Shown here in pieces: positions 1-9,891 of a DNA stretch of 64,000 nt. A program made the position numbers and the translations under genes. The notes under the pieces are model-generated. The model ran no database searches, was not told the origin of the DNA, and saw nothing but the letters and a program-made list of their open reading frames with translations. Origin of the DNA: CAWBRT01 sp963819175 (GTDB lineage: Bacteria; Acidobacteriota; Terriglobia; Terriglobales; Acidobacteriaceae); contig CAWFVJ010000007.1 in the NCBI GenBank assembly GCA_963819175.1, forward strand, positions 145,556-209,555, read 5' to 3'. Within the stretch, counting starts at the first letter, position 1, and every line of letters starts with the position of its first letter.

Positions 1-807
1 ACGTTTCCAGCGAGAAGTTCACCAATGAGCTGATCAACAGCATCAAGCATGACCGCATGACCAGCTTCCGTGAGCGCTTCCGCAATGTCGATTTGCTGCT
101 GATCGATGACATCCAGTTCCTGACCGGCAAAGAGCGCACCCAGGAAGAGTTTTTTCACACCTTCAACGCGCTTCACGAATCGATGAAGCAGATCGTGATC
201 GCCAGCGATCGTCCGCCGAAGGAGCTGGCCGAGATCGAGGACAGACTTCGCAACCGCTTCGAGTGGGGGTTGATCGCCGACATCGCAGCCTCCCGACCTG
301 GAGACCAGGATCGCGATCGTGCAGAAGAAGGCAGAGAACGAACGCGTGCAACTGCCCGCCGATGTTGCGAATTACATTGCGCAGAACATCCGCAGCAACG
401 TTCGCGAACTGGAAGGCGCGCTCGTCCGGTTGCTGGCTTATGCCTCCCTCACCGGCGTGGCCATCAACCTGGTCACTGCCCAGCAGGTGCTCAAGAACTT
501 CATCGACCAGCAGTCGCGCAAGATCACGATCGAGGCCATCCAGAAGGCGGTGGCGGAGCAGTTCGGGCTTCGTCTGCCGGAGATCAAGGCGAAGAACAAT
601 TCGCGCCAGATCGTCTTTCCGCGGCAGATCGCCATGTACCTGGCCAAGCATTTGACCGAAGCTTCACTGCCGGAAATCGGCCGCCAGTTCGGAGGCAAGC
701 ACCACACGACCGTCCTCCACTCCATTGAGAAGATTGATAAGCAGAAGCAGCTCGACAAGGACTTGAACCGTACGCTCAACAAGCTGACCGAGACGTTGAG
801 CAACTAG
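1..807 (+). CDS. dnaA: Chromosomal replication initiator DnaA, 5'-truncated by the window edge, one frameshift
   Basis: DnaA binds the origin and opens it for replication. The reading frame enters at base 3 and shows the second half of the AAA+ domain: Walker B LLLIDDIQFL, sensor 1 IVIASDRPP, then the C-terminal DNA-binding domain with the signature GGKHHTTVLHSIEKI near the end. One base too many near 285 shifts the frame; reading ...GLIADI then QPPDLETRIAIVQ restores a continuous family-like protein. DnaN follows 322 bp downstream on the same strand, the usual dnaA-dnaN order. A broken dnaA would be lethal, so the extra base is most likely a sequence error. The N-terminal domain and Walker A lie outside the window. 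Confidence 0.97.
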
Positions 808-1129
808 GCAGCTCAGGATAGTTCATCCCGGGAATCAGGCCGGCGGACGTACCCGGCAACTCAGCGGATTGCCCGCCCGGTTCCCGGTGGCTTGGGGATA
901 AGCTGGTGCTAACGGTGACCCAAACGCGCACCAGGCAGCGTGCGGAAGCACGCGGGTGAGCTGGTGAGATTGGCTGGTCCGCTCGCGGGTTTCCTGAGGT
1001 ACGATTTCTCCGTCCGGCTGCGATTCGTGCTGGCGTTGTTTGTTTTCTTTTTGATATAAGACAAGACAAATTGAGTGGTGCTCTCTAAGGTGCAAATATG
1101 GCAGACGTAGGCATGGCGCAAGGAACGCA
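808..1129. other. dnaA-dnaN intergenic gap
   Basis: There is no credible gene. A T-rich tract lies around 1035-1050 and may belong to a dnaN promoter. I searched by eye for DnaA boxes (TTATCCACA-like) and saw none, so there is no evidence for an origin here. Confidence 0.5.
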
Positions 1130-2245
1130 ATGGAGATCGTGGTTAGCAAGTCTGACCTGCTCAAAGAGCTGACCGCCACCCAGGGCGTGGTGGAGCGCAA
1201 GACGACCATCCCGATCCTCTCCAACTTCCTGTTTGAAGCTTCCGCCGAGAAGCTTTCCATCACCGCGACCGACCTCGATCTGAGCCTGCGCACGGCATGC
1301 CCGGCACAGACCAAGAAAGAGGGGTCGTGCACCATCCCGGCCCGCAAGCTTTACGATTACGTCAAGCTGCTTCCCGAGGGCGACATCGCCATCAAGCTGC
1401 TGGAGAACCACTGGGTCAACATCCGTTCCGGCCGCTCCAATACCAAGATGGTCGGCATGGCCCGGTCGAACTTCCCCAGCCTTCCGGCGTTTCCCACGAC
1501 CGGGGTAGTCAAGATACCGAGCAACGTGCTGCGGCAGATGATCGCCAAAACGATTTTTGCGATCTCCAACGAGGAATCGCGCTACACCCTGAACGGCGCG
1601 CTGCTGCTTCTGAAACCGGAGTCGATCGTCATGGTGGCCACCGATGGCCATCGGCTCGCCCATATCGAGCGGACCAACACCCCGCTGGAGGTTTCCGGCG
1701 AGTTGAAGACGCTGGTGCCGAAGAAGGCCATGGCGGAGCTGCTCTCGCTGCTGGGCGCCGGTGAAAGCGAATTCGTCGAGTTCGCCAAGGACGATACGAC
1801 GCTGTTCTTCCGCGTCGGAAGCCGTCTGCTCACCTCGCGCCAGCTCACCGGCCAGTTCCCCAACTATGAAGCGGTGCTGCCCAAGGACAATACCCGCTCC
1901 GTGGCTGTCACGACCGCTGAGATCATGGCCGCCATCCAGCGCGTGGCGCAGTTTGCCGACGAGCGCTCGGGCGCCATCCGCCTGCGGCTGGAGAAGAACG
2001 AGCTCAAAATCTCCTCGTCTTCGACCGAAACCGGCGAATCGGAAGACTCGATCGAGATCGACTACACGGCCGAAACCATGACCATCGGATTCAACTCGCA
2101 GTACCTGATCGACTTCTTTAAGAACGCCGACGCCGATCAGGTGCGCATCGAGTTCAAGGACGCACAGTCGGCCGGCCAGCTCCGCCCGGATATTCCGGAT
2201 GCCGAGTTCAAGTATCGCTACGTGGTCATGCCGATGAGGATCTGA
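1130..2245 (+). CDS. dnaN: DNA polymerase III beta subunit (sliding clamp)
   Basis: The beta clamp is a ring-shaped dimer that tethers DNA polymerase III to DNA. The protein is 371 aa, normal for the family. It begins MEIVVSKSDLLKEL, carries the domain-1 segment RKTTIPILSNFLF and the central ATDGHRLA motif, and ends YRYVVMPMRI, matching the usual clamp C-terminus (VMPMR). An AAGGA-type ribosome site sits just before the ATG. It lies downstream of dnaA in the standard arrangement. The frame is intact. Confidence 0.98.
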   Translation: MEIVVSKSDLLKELTATQGVVERKTTIPILSNFLFEASAEKLSITATDLDLSLRTACPAQTKKEGSCTIPARKLYDYVKLLPEGDIAIKLLENHWVNIRSGRSNTKMVGMARSNFPSLPAFPTTGVVKIPSNVLRQMIAKTIFAISNEESRYTLNGALLLLKPESIVMVATDGHRLAHIERTNTPLEVSGELKTLVPKKAMAELLSLLGAGESEFVEFAKDDTTLFFRVGSRLLTSRQLTGQFPNYEAVLPKDNTRSVAVTTAEIMAAIQRVAQFADERSGAIRLRLEKNELKISSSSTETGESEDSIEIDYTAETMTIGFNSQYLIDFFKNADADQVRIEFKDAQSAGQLRPDIPDAEFKYRYVVMPMRI

Positions 2246-2335
2246 GCAGGGCGCGTAATCCGAAATGGACGAGAGATGAGCTGATTCTCGCGCTGTCAGC
2301 GGCGGCGTGCTGGCATGGCGAGACCAGTTCCAGAG

Positions 2336-2506
2336 ATGCTGTATCCCAAGTCATGAACGTCATTCCGAGCGAGCGACGCCTTATGTCGCGAGTCGAGGAA
2401 TCTTTTGTGTTGCTTGGCTGCGCGAAGACAGCGGGAAGACACAAGATCCCTCCACTCCGCTTCGCTTCGGTCGGGATGACGTTCCTGAAACTTCCGGATA
2501 TACCAA
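2336..2506. repeat. Interspersed repeat, family D, short version
   Basis: The core runs from CGTCATTCCGAGCGAGCG through GAGTCGAGGAATCTTTTGTG to CACAAGATCCCTCCACTCCG and GGTCGGGATGACG. It matches the longer copies near 46.4 and 50.2 kb, including the leading GAGATGCTGTATCC, but lacks the extra segment of about 75 bp those copies carry between CTCCG and GGTCGGGATGAC. It lies between the convergent dnaN and pirin genes and codes for nothing. Confidence 0.75.
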
Positions 2507-2519
2507 CTCTGGAATCGCG

Positions 2520-3467
2520 CTAGGATGCCTTTCGTCCTTTGCTGTCTTTCCCCTTATCCTTGTGCTCGGACTTTAGGAACGTACCCTCGCGCAGCTCCTC
2601 GAACGCCTTTCGGAGCTGCTCCTGCGTGTTCATAACGATCGGCCCATACCATGCAACCGGCTCCTCAAGAGGCTTTCCCGAGACCAGGAGGAAGCGGATG
2701 CCATCCTCTCCTGCCTGCACCACAACCTCGTCGCCCCGGTCGAAGAGCACCAGCGAACGGTTGTCGGCTTCCGCTGGAGGAGCCGTATCCAACCAGCCAA
2801 CACTCTCGGTAGGCACCGCGAGCGGGCCGGAAGCATTGCAGAACTTGCCGGCTCCGGCAAAGACGTAAGCGAAGGCGTGGCGCGTTGTTTCGACCGGAAG
2901 AGATTTTCTCTTGCCCGGCGGAACCGAGACATCCAGGTAGATCGGGTCGGCGGCGATCTGGTCCACAGGGCCGGTTATCCCCCAAAAATTTCCGGAAACA
3001 ACGCGCGCCTGCGTTCCGTCGTCATCGGTCGCGACGGGGATGTCGAGTGCCTTCACCTCCTGATAACGTGGCTCCGACATTTTGAGCGACGAGGGAAGAT
3101 TCGCCCACAACTGGAACCCGTGCATACGGCCCGCATGGTCTCCCTTCGGCATCTCCTGGTGGATGATTCCGCTTCCGGCGGTCATCCACTGCACATCTCC
3201 GGAAGCAATGGAACCGCTGTTCCCCATACTGTCGCCGTGCTCGACGGTTCCGGCGAGTACGTAGGTGATGGTTTCGATGCCGCGGTGCGGGTGCCAGGGG
3301 AAGCCTGCCAGATAATCAGCCGGAACGTCGTTGCGGAAGTCGTCGAGGAGAAGAAACGGGTCGAAGTCAGAGGTGTTGCCGAAGCCGAAGGCGCGGCGCA
3401 GGTGTACGCCGGCGCCTTCCAGCGTGGGCTTGGATTTGATGAGCCGCTTAACCGGTCGAATCGACAT
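2520..3467 (-). CDS. Pirin family protein (cupin, quercetinase-like)
   Basis: Pirins are bicupin proteins; some bacterial members are metal-dependent quercetin dioxygenases and others modulate enzymes. The metal-site segment FPWHPHRGIETITYVLAG and the second conserved stretch WMTAGSGIIHQE with GFQLWANLP are typical of the N-terminal cupin. The C-terminal cupin includes VETTRHAFAYVFAGAG. The chosen start (MSIRPVKR) gives 315 aa and follows a GGAG ribosome site; an upstream ATG would add 13 residues without family support. The tail is Lys-rich (SEHKDKGKDSKGRKAS). It is transcribed toward dnaN and is apparently monocistronic. The in-vivo substrate is unknown. Confidence 0.9.
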   Translation of the reverse strand: MSIRPVKRLIKSKPTLEGAGVHLRRAFGFGNTSDFDPFLLLDDFRNDVPADYLAGFPWHPHRGIETITYVLAGTVEHGDSMGNSGSIASGDVQWMTAGSGIIHQEMPKGDHAGRMHGFQLWANLPSSLKMSEPRYQEVKALDIPVATDDDGTQARVVSGNFWGITGPVDQIAADPIYLDVSVPPGKRKSLPVETTRHAFAYVFAGAGKFCNASGPLAVPTESVGWLDTAPPAEADNRSLVLFDRGDEVVVQAGEDGIRFLLVSGKPLEEPVAWYGPIVMNTQEQLRKAFEELREGTFLKSEHKDKGKDSKGRKAS

Positions 3468-3689
3468 GGTGATCTCCAGTGCTATCCGGTAACCATCAGA
3501 GTGCAAGTATACGTGCGACAGGCTGAACTGCGGTGCCTACCGTTGATATGCAGATCATGTGAGTAGGGTTGTTCCTCAAACTTGACGCCCAGCAGCGTTG
3601 ATCGGAGTTGCACACAGGTTGAAACCGGGTGACTACGTGCGGCATCTATTACTACTACTCACTGACTTATTCGAGCCGTGGGGGGAACC

Positions 3690-5369
3690 ATGTCTGCCTG
3701 GCCTGTACCGAGTGCGCTCGATGCCAATACGCAAGCCTTTCCGGTCTTAACCGCGGCACAGATCGGTCGTCTCCGTCCCGGCGGCAGGTTGCGCAAGGTT
3801 GAACCGGGCGAGATATTGTTTCAACCCGACGATACCGAGGTCCCTTTTTTTGTTCTGCTCTCCGGAGGCATGGAGATCGTGCAGCCGGATCTCACAGGCG
3901 AACGCCCAATCGCGAAGCACCGGCCCGGCGAATTCACAGGTGAAATTACGATGATCTCCGGGCAGCGCTGTCTGGTGCGCGGGCGGGTTACGGAAGCCGG
4001 CGAGTTTCTCGAGATCAGTGCGGATGGCTTGCGTTCGCTGGTCGCCAGGGATGCCGAGTTGGGCGAGATCTTCATGCGGGCGTTCATCCTGCGACGGCTC
4101 GCGCTCATTGCCAAAGGGCTGGGCAACGTCATCGTGATGGGTTCTCGCCACTGTGCCAACACCCTGCGAATACGCGAGTTTCTTGGCCGAAATGCCCATC
4201 CTTACACCTACATCGATCTGGACACCGACAAGACATCGCAGGAGCTGCTCGACCGTTTTGAAGTCAAGACCGGCGAAGTGCCAGTGGTCATTTGCAATGG
4301 CCAGACCTTGCTGCGGAATCCCTCAATTCAACAATTGGCGGACTGCCTTGGGTTCAACGTGAGTATTGACCAGAATCAGGTGCGCGATTTGATCATCGTG
4401 GGTGCGGGACCCTCCGGCCTCGCAGCGGCTGTTTACGCGGCTTCGGAAGGGCTGGATGCTCTGGTGATTGAAACTGACGCTCCAGGCGGGCAGGCGGGAT
4501 CAAGTTCCAAGATAGAAAACTATCTTGGCTTCCCCGTCGGAATCTCAGGCGAGGAACTGGCGGCGCGCGCCATCGCGCAAGCCCAGAAGTTCGGGGCGAA
4601 GATGATGGTTGCGCACAAGGTTGTGCAGTTGAAGTGCAACCGCCGTCCTTATGAGGTCGTTCTGGACAACGGCAACACGCTGGCGGCGCGCGCCATTGTC
4701 GTCTCCACCGGAGCACAATACAACAAGCCGCCGATCGCCAGCCTCAAGAAGTTCGAAGGGCAAGGGATCTATTACGGCGCGACTTACATAGAGTCGCAAT
4801 TGTGCGAAAACGAAGATGTCATCGTGGTTGGCGGGGGAAACTCCGCCGGACAAGCCGCTGTGTTCCTTTCCCAGACAGCTCGCAAGGTATATATGCTGGT
4901 GCGCTCGAGCGGGTTGTCGGAGACGATGTCGCGGTACTTGATTCAACGGATCACCGATAATCCGGCCATCGAACTGCATTACAAAACGGAGATTGTTTCC
5001 CTGCAAGGCGAGAGACAACTGGAGCGGGTTAGCTGGCGCGATAAGGTGACCGGTGAAACTTCAACTCATGATATCCGCCACGTATTCATTATGGCGGGGG
5101 CATCTCCACGAACCGAGTGGCTCCGCGGCTGTGTCGCTTTCGATGACAAGGGATTCATCCTCACCGGGCGAGACCTGGATGCTTCCACGGGCCGGATTCC
5201 GCCTCTTGCCTGGCCCCTTACACGTGCTCCGCAAATGCTGGAAACCAGTCTTCCCGGGGTGTTTGCGGTCGGCGATGTTCGCTCCGGAAATGTGAAGCGC
5301 GTAGCCTCGGCCGTGGGTGAAGGAGCGATCGCCATCCACCTGGTTCACCGGGCGTTGGCCGAGTTCTAG
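3690..5369 (+). CDS. cNMP-binding / glutaredoxin-like / thioredoxin-reductase-like fusion flavoprotein
   Basis: This 559-aa protein has three parts. Residues about 25-140 are a cyclic-nucleotide-binding-type beta-roll (GEILFQPDDTEVPFFVLLSG, RPGEFTGEI). Residues about 145-220 resemble a glutaredoxin/thioredoxin fold with a single Cys (GSRHCANTLRIREFL, then GEVPVV). Residues about 225-555 are an FAD/NAD(P)H reductase of the thioredoxin-reductase family, with the FAD motif IIVGAGPSGLAAAVYA, the NAD(P)H motif VIVVGGGNSAGQAA and the FAD end motif VFAVGDVRSG. The redox CxxC of true thioredoxin reductases is missing (the region reads IYYGATYIE). It may oxidise NAD(P)H without acting as a disulfide reductase. 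The start was chosen after GTGGGGGG. A terminator follows at 5477. Confidence 0.88.
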   Translation: MSAWPVPSALDANTQAFPVLTAAQIGRLRPGGRLRKVEPGEILFQPDDTEVPFFVLLSGGMEIVQPDLTGERPIAKHRPGEFTGEITMISGQRCLVRGRVTEAGEFLEISADGLRSLVARDAELGEIFMRAFILRRLALIAKGLGNVIVMGSRHCANTLRIREFLGRNAHPYTYIDLDTDKTSQELLDRFEVKTGEVPVVICNGQTLLRNPSIQQLADCLGFNVSIDQNQVRDLIIVGAGPSGLAAAVYAASEGLDALVIETDAPGGQAGSSSKIENYLGFPVGISGEELAARAIAQAQKFGAKMMVAHKVVQLKCNRRPYEVVLDNGNTLAARAIVVSTGAQYNKPPIASLKKFEGQGIYYGATYIESQLCENEDVIVVGGGNSAGQAAVFLSQTARKVYMLVRSSGLSETMSRYLIQRITDNPAIELHYKTEIVSLQGERQLERVSWRDKVTGETSTHDIRHVFIMAGASPRTEWLRGCVAFDDKGFILTGRDLDASTGRIPPLAWPLTRAPQMLETSLPGVFAVGDVRSGNVKRVASAVGEGAIAIHLVHRALAEF

Positions 5370-5476
5370 CGTGGATTCGCGCAGTAGCTCTTACCGTGTC
5401 ACTCCAAGCGAACGCAGGGCCTCAGGTGGTATCGCCTTCCTGACAGAAGCTCTATGCGTGCACCTACCAATAAAAC

Positions 5477-5507
5477 GGGCGCTCGGATGGAGCGCCCTTC
5501 TGCTATT
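5477..5507 (+). terminator. Intrinsic terminator after the flavoprotein gene
   Basis: A perfect 8-bp stem GGGCGCTC/GAGCGCCC (5477-5484 and 5490-5497) with a 5-base loop is followed by the T-rich TTCTGCTATTT. It lies 108 bp after the stop codon on the coding strand. Confidence 0.75.
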
Positions 5508-5577
5508 TACAGCGTGAACTTAGAGGCCGATTTTCGATCTGGGGAGGTTTCTCAGTGCCTCGGTCCATTTCTATTCT

Positions 5578-6358
5578 TTACTCAGTAGTTGGACCTGTTG
5601 CCCAGACTTCGAAATTCGGATGAAAGCCGACCCAGCAGACTGTGTGAGGCGCGGACGCGGGTGGCGTATTGTCATCCGCCAGTACGCCGGTCGTGGCTGC
5701 TAGTGAGCAAGACTGGCTAGGGGACCTCCATTTGACGAAGATTCCATTGGCGTCCAAATACTGCCCGATATAGGTGAACTTCGTATCTGGTTTTGGCCAA
5801 GCCATAGTCTGGAAGGCCGAAGAAATACCGATGTTCAGCGAGTCGTAAGGACATCCGACAGCTGTGCTACTGCAAGGCTGAGTTCCTAGGGGCTGCGGGC
5901 CCCCGCTTGTGGTGTTATAGGATAGGGTGATAATGACCTTGCCGCTGCCAGCCGGCACAGGGATGTTCAGGTTAGAGAATCAGAGTCCCAGGCGTGGGCG
6001 GCCACACCGTATCGTTGACCGCGTAGATGTTCAGCGTAATATACTGCGAGAAGGTCGCGCCAACCGCGGTGTTGCAAAGACCCTTCAACGCACCCGTCGT
6101 TCCCAACTTCTGGCATGCCCAGGACACCATAATCGCACTAACTTGGGTAATGTCGCCGCTCGTTGTCAACAACTGAACTCCATCTCCAAGTTCGTTTAGC
6201 CCATGGGCCTCGACTCCCAGGCTCCACATATCGCCGGGCAGCAGATCCGGATTGTTGTCGTATACAACTACCGGGGCAGTCGCAGCCATCGCCGTTGTGG
6301 TGAAAACGGCAATCGCAACGAGCACAAGTAACGAAATCAAAAAATAACGCTTGTTCAT
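5578..6358 (-). CDS. Secreted protein of unknown function, one frameshift
   Basis: The first 128 codons start with a clear signal peptide (MNKRYFLISLLVLVAIAVF, cleavage likely near AMA-ATAP) and end at an early stop after ...PPTPGTLIL. Shifting by one base near 5972 continues directly as SNLNIPVPAGSGKVIITLSYN and runs to 5578, giving one protein of about 259 aa. Both parts are Gly/Thr/Pro-rich with beta-type patterning, like many exported acidobacterial proteins. I see no C-terminal anchor motif and do not recognise a family. The region is less GC-rich than its neighbours. The frameshift could be an error or real decay. Confidence 0.6.
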
Positions 6359-6743
6359 TCAATCTCCTCGAAATTAGTAGGCCGGCTCACGCAAGCAATT
6401 AGCCGGCGCGACGCCGCTGCGGGAATGTCAAATCCGCGCTAGGACGCTCCGAAACGCTCGGCAACAAATCGAGCGTTGCGCAGATTGTTCTTCTTTGGTC
6501 CGTAGGAAACAATACGCCCAAATCGGGAATGCGCAAGTAGCAAGCCTGAGCCTTGCGGCTGTCCGGCGGGTCCATAGCAAGTCATCTGGCCGCCAGCGTG
6601 TGCAAGGCGATTTCGAGAGTATGTTTCAGTACTGAATAGTCGAGAAATTAGACGTCGCGCCGCCCGCGCCGCCTAAGCGCAGTTCTATGAATGGGCCGGG
6701 ACAGCCCAGCGAAGAGTCAACAACTGAAGTGACACCGCCCTAA
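6359..6743. other. Gene-free stretch
   Basis: Nothing coding is convincing here. It includes the presumed promoter region of the secreted-protein gene (toward 6400) and otherwise holds no recognisable site. Confidence 0.4.
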
Positions 6744-6875
6744 CAGGCTGCTGAAAGACTATTCTCCGAGGGTGTCATCCTGAACAACGTGAAGGATCTG
6801 CTGTTTGCGCGTCCTGAATGCGTAGCATATCCTTTGGACGCGCAACATCGGCACGACCTCAGGATGACACCCCTG
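6744..6875. repeat. Family C palindromic repeat with MITE-like end
   Basis: The element opens with CAGGCTGCTGAAAG and then has GGTGTCATCCTGAAC...GTGAAGGATCTGCTGTTTGC. It closes with CGACCTCAGGATGACACC, the reverse complement of the opening GGTGTCATCCTGA, so the whole unit can fold on itself. Related pieces occur at 17855, 20245, 27907, 30663, 35338, 40655, 41485 and 52780. Confidence 0.75.
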
Positions 6876-6999
6876 CGAGTCTGGGCGGTCGGTGATGTCG
6901 GCGCTTTCGGCGGCCCGAGGAAAAAACAGCCGCAAACTCTTAGTGTGCGTTAGTGTGCATGAGGGAGAAATGCGGAAGGGCGTAAATGCAAGCAAACGA

Positions 7000-7064
<65 letters not shown>

Positions 7065-7074
<10 letters not shown>

Positions 7075-7952
7075 ACCTTCTCTGCGGAGCCACTGGCATG
7101 CTCCGCTGTCGCATTTGGCTCAAGAACGGGCTTGCTCATGCTTGCTGTCTGATGAATGTGCAGTACGGCGGAAATGCTTTCGGTGAAAAACGGCAACCCT
7201 CGCTTCGAGCACACGTCCCGCAGTGTGCGAAGCTCAGGTTCAACATCTACATAAAGCACGTCATACTTGTTGCCAAGGCACGGCATGAGAGGAGCCATAA
7301 CAGTGTGAAGATCGGCAGGCATTTTCCGCAGACGAGATTGCACTCCTTCCTCCAAAACGATTCCGCTTGACAATACAGCGGAGGACGCCGAAGCAGCGGA
7401 CACGATGATGTCTATCAGCTCGTCAATAGGAATAAAGCTTTGAGGGAACAGCGGGCGAAGAGTCAGTACTGTCGCGATGTTCAGCCCGTGGAGCTGATGC
7501 AAGAACCGGATTCGCCGCTTAGGCGAAGGAATACGAGAACTTGGTTCTAGCTTCTTAATGGACGCAATTGCAGGAATCGAAACGCATGCCGTCAACAGTC
7601 GGCCCGAACGCAGCATGCGCTCATTTAACCTGCACAGCCGCGCTAATTCGTTGGGAGAAAAGACGTTGCGAGTTGTAAAAAGGATATCGCAGCCGCACTT
7701 CTCAAATATGCGCTCGATAAGACCTATTCCTGCTGATGGGTCAACAAAGTTCTCGCGATGTCCGGAAACATAAACGATGTCAAGTGAACCTGGAGGCAAC
7801 GAACTGACAATGTCAGCAACCGATCGTTCTGGTGTTCTCACGAATTGCTTGTGGAATGTGTAGCAATGGAGGCACGCAAAAGGACACACCCCTCCGAAGG
7901 ATGCAAAACCGCGCCGCAACGTGCGAAAACTTTCACCGCTAGGCGATGCCAC
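7065..7952 (-). CDS. Radical SAM protein of unknown function
   Basis: The 295-aa protein has the radical SAM cluster motif GVCPFACLHCYTF (Cx3Cx2C) near residues 22-34, which would bind a 4Fe-4S cluster and S-adenosylmethionine. Downstream segments (VYVSGHRENFVDP, SSRIPSPKRRIRFL, GLNIATVLTLRPLFPQ) look like the barrel of spore-photoproduct-lyase/Elp3-like members. I cannot assign a reaction. The only in-frame start after the upstream stop is GTG (or ATT); a second frame offers an ATG just upstream (MDYCRGIA then stop), so a small frameshift at the 5' end is possible. The stop lies inside the tRNA-Gly gene. It is AT-richer than its surroundings, like its upstream partner 33 bp away, which suggests joint acquisition. 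Confidence 0.75.
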
Positions 7953-7984
7953 GACAATAATCCATCAGTCCAGGTTCGGGGTGT

Positions 7985-8935
7985 TCAAATAACAGTCAAT
8001 TGCGCCGTGTCTTGAACATTCGCCGTAACCGGAACGTTAAGAAGTTGCTTCGAGTCCCAAGTCAGCCGGTACCTAGCTCTACGCTTTTGAGGAAACTTTA
8101 CGGTATAGCGAACTTTATCCACTTCTATCCTCTTGTAAATAGGCGCACTAATCTCAACTGGAGCCTGATCGGGCGGCTTTAGCTCCCAAACCCGTAAGCC
8201 TGCATCGATGTCATCCTGTAAGGGCTGCTCAAACACAATTTCAGTTTTTTCTGCAAAAAAGGTGAGCCACCGATTCAAGTAGCTACCCCAATGGCTTGCG
8301 GGTACCTCGTACCGATATCTGAGAATCCACCGTGAACCTACAGGCATCTCGATCTTTTCTGGGCGCATTCGGCTCTTGAACAAGATGTTATAAGGTATGA
8401 AGTTAGCATTATCAGTAGCGGGTTCGATAACCAAGCCGTAAGAGGCCTGCCTCTCAGGGTCCTTGCCAACCTGTGTCAAACTCGCGGCCACATTGAGATC
8501 AGACCACCGCAATGGATTTGAAGCATAATAATGATGCATCTCATCCGCGTTCTCCAGGTGGTTATTGCAGTAAAACTGGCCACTGTAGCGGTCAGGTGCC
8601 CCTGGCGCAATAACGGTGAAGTGCTTCTCAAACTCAAACTTGTACTTGTTCAGGTCACTGTGAATTGTCACGGTCGCTCGGTTGAAAGTGTACTTAAACC
8701 CGTTTTCAATAGCTCTCCACAGCGTACGATTTGTACTATATAGGAATGCGATCGCGACGCAAAGTCCACTGATAAGAACATAAGGAAGATAAGGCACCAG
8801 CCAAAGTAGACGTGGGGGTACAGCGGCCGGGTCCACCAAGACGAATAAACTCGCAATTAAACTCGCAATTGAGCACAGGAGCCCAAGCGCCGTTAACCAT
8901 TCAGACAATGTCAGTTTTCGTATCGCCGCCCGCAT
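7985..8935 (-). CDS. Membrane protein: two TM helices plus a large beta-rich cytosolic or periplasmic domain
   Basis: I do not recognise a family. Residues about 13-35 and 45-65 are two closely spaced hydrophobic helices (LTALGLLCSIASLIASLFVL, then PYVLISGLCVAIAFLYS), followed by about 240 residues with alternating polar/hydrophobic patterning and many aromatic residues. The layout recalls the two-TM plus beta-rich effectors found with CD-NTases, but no CD-NTase gene is nearby and no shared motif is certain. It is transcribed with the radical SAM gene (33-bp gap) and is similarly AT-rich. The ATG start is clear. Confidence 0.6.
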   Translation of the reverse strand: MRAAIRKLTLSEWLTALGLLCSIASLIASLFVLVDPAAVPPRLLWLVPYLPYVLISGLCVAIAFLYSTNRTLWRAIENGFKYTFNRATVTIHSDLNKYKFEFEKHFTVIAPGAPDRYSGQFYCNNHLENADEMHHYYASNPLRWSDLNVAASLTQVGKDPERQASYGLVIEPATDNANFIPYNILFKSRMRPEKIEMPVGSRWILRYRYEVPASHWGSYLNRWLTFFAEKTEIVFEQPLQDDIDAGLRVWELKPPDQAPVEISAPIYKRIEVDKVRYTVKFPQKRRARYRLTWDSKQLLNVPVTANVQDTAQLTVI

Positions 8936-9130
8936 TGCTGCTTTTCGCCTCGTGGACGCATAAAAATCTGCTTGTCGCTTATTGGCACGATAGTGTATGG
9001 CTGAAATCCAGAGTTGTCAATACTTTGCGTAACACCGCGCAAGCCACGGACGCAGCATCGCTCCCGAGTAGCACCATCGAGGGTAGTTCTTGTTCGCATT
9101 TAGAGGCTTTTAGGGGATCGGCCGGCTCTG

Positions 9131-9838
9131 CTAGTGAATCACAGGAGCCCACTGCGGGTCCTGGGTGGCGTCCACCATCTGGCCGTCGCGCATGTGCAGA
9201 ATGCGGTCGCCATAAGCGGCTGCCTCCGGGTTGTGGGTAATCATCAGCACGGTTTGCCCGAGATCCTGGTTGGAGCGGCGCAGCATTGCGAGCACGATCT
9301 CGGAGTTCTTGGTATCTAGGTTGCCCGTGGGCTCGTCGGCGAGCACGATGGCCGGCTTGTTGATGAGAGCGCGGGCAAGCGCCACCCGCTGTTGCTCACC
9401 GCCGCTCAACTCCGATGGCCGATGGTGAAGGCGCTTGTCGATCCCGAGCAGAGAGGTGACGTGATCGAAATAGGCTGCGTCGCCGGCTAGGCTCCCGCTG
9501 ATTTCGCGCGCGATGTCGATGTTGCCGCGGGCGTCGAGCGTGGGTAGCAGGTTGTACTTCTGGAAAACGAAGCCGATTTTGCTCTTGCGCATGCGCGTCC
9601 GCTCGGCGTCGGAAAGCTTCGAGAAATTCACGCCATCGATCGTCACCTGCCCGGAATCGACTTGCGCGAGCCCGCCAAGCAGATAGAACAATGTTGACTT
9701 CCCGCTGCCCGAGGGGCCCACAAGCGACACGAACTCCCCCCGCTCGACTGCCAGCGAAACGCCGCGTACGGCCGGCACTTCGACTTTGCCCACGCGGAAA
9801 GTTTTGTATACGTTGTCTACTTCAATGATGGCAGGCAT
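9131..9838 (-). CDS. ABC transporter ATP-binding protein (LolD/MacB type)
   Basis: This 235-aa ATPase has Walker A GPSGSGKST, Q-loop FVFQKYNLLPTLDARGN, signature LSGGEQQRVALARAL, Walker B IVLADEPTGNLD and the H-loop MITHNPE. The FQKYNLLPTL...N and DEPTGNLD combination is typical of the LolD/MacB/FtsE branch, which powers lipoprotein release or periplasmic efflux systems. No permease gene is adjacent, so its membrane partner is probably elsewhere. The response-regulator gene lies 53 bp upstream on the same strand and may be co-transcribed. Confidence 0.93.
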   Translation of the reverse strand: MPAIIEVDNVYKTFRVGKVEVPAVRGVSLAVERGEFVSLVGPSGSGKSTLFYLLGGLAQVDSGQVTIDGVNFSKLSDAERTRMRKSKIGFVFQKYNLLPTLDARGNIDIAREISGSLAGDAAYFDHVTSLLGIDKRLHHRPSELSGGEQQRVALARALINKPAIVLADEPTGNLDTKNSEIVLAMLRRSNQDLGQTVLMITHNPEAAAYGDRILHMRDGQMVDATQDPQWAPVIH

Positions 9839-9891
9839 GAATCTTTGATTCTACACTTGATCGCCCCGGCAGGTGCTCTTGCAGGCAGACG

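Noticed and set aside
808..1129. Replication origin between dnaA and dnaN
   Set aside because: No DnaA-box cluster is visible, only an AT-rich tract. The origin may lie upstream of the window.
8105..8120. TTATCCAC, one base short of a DnaA box
   Set aside because: Single match within a coding region; expected by chance.
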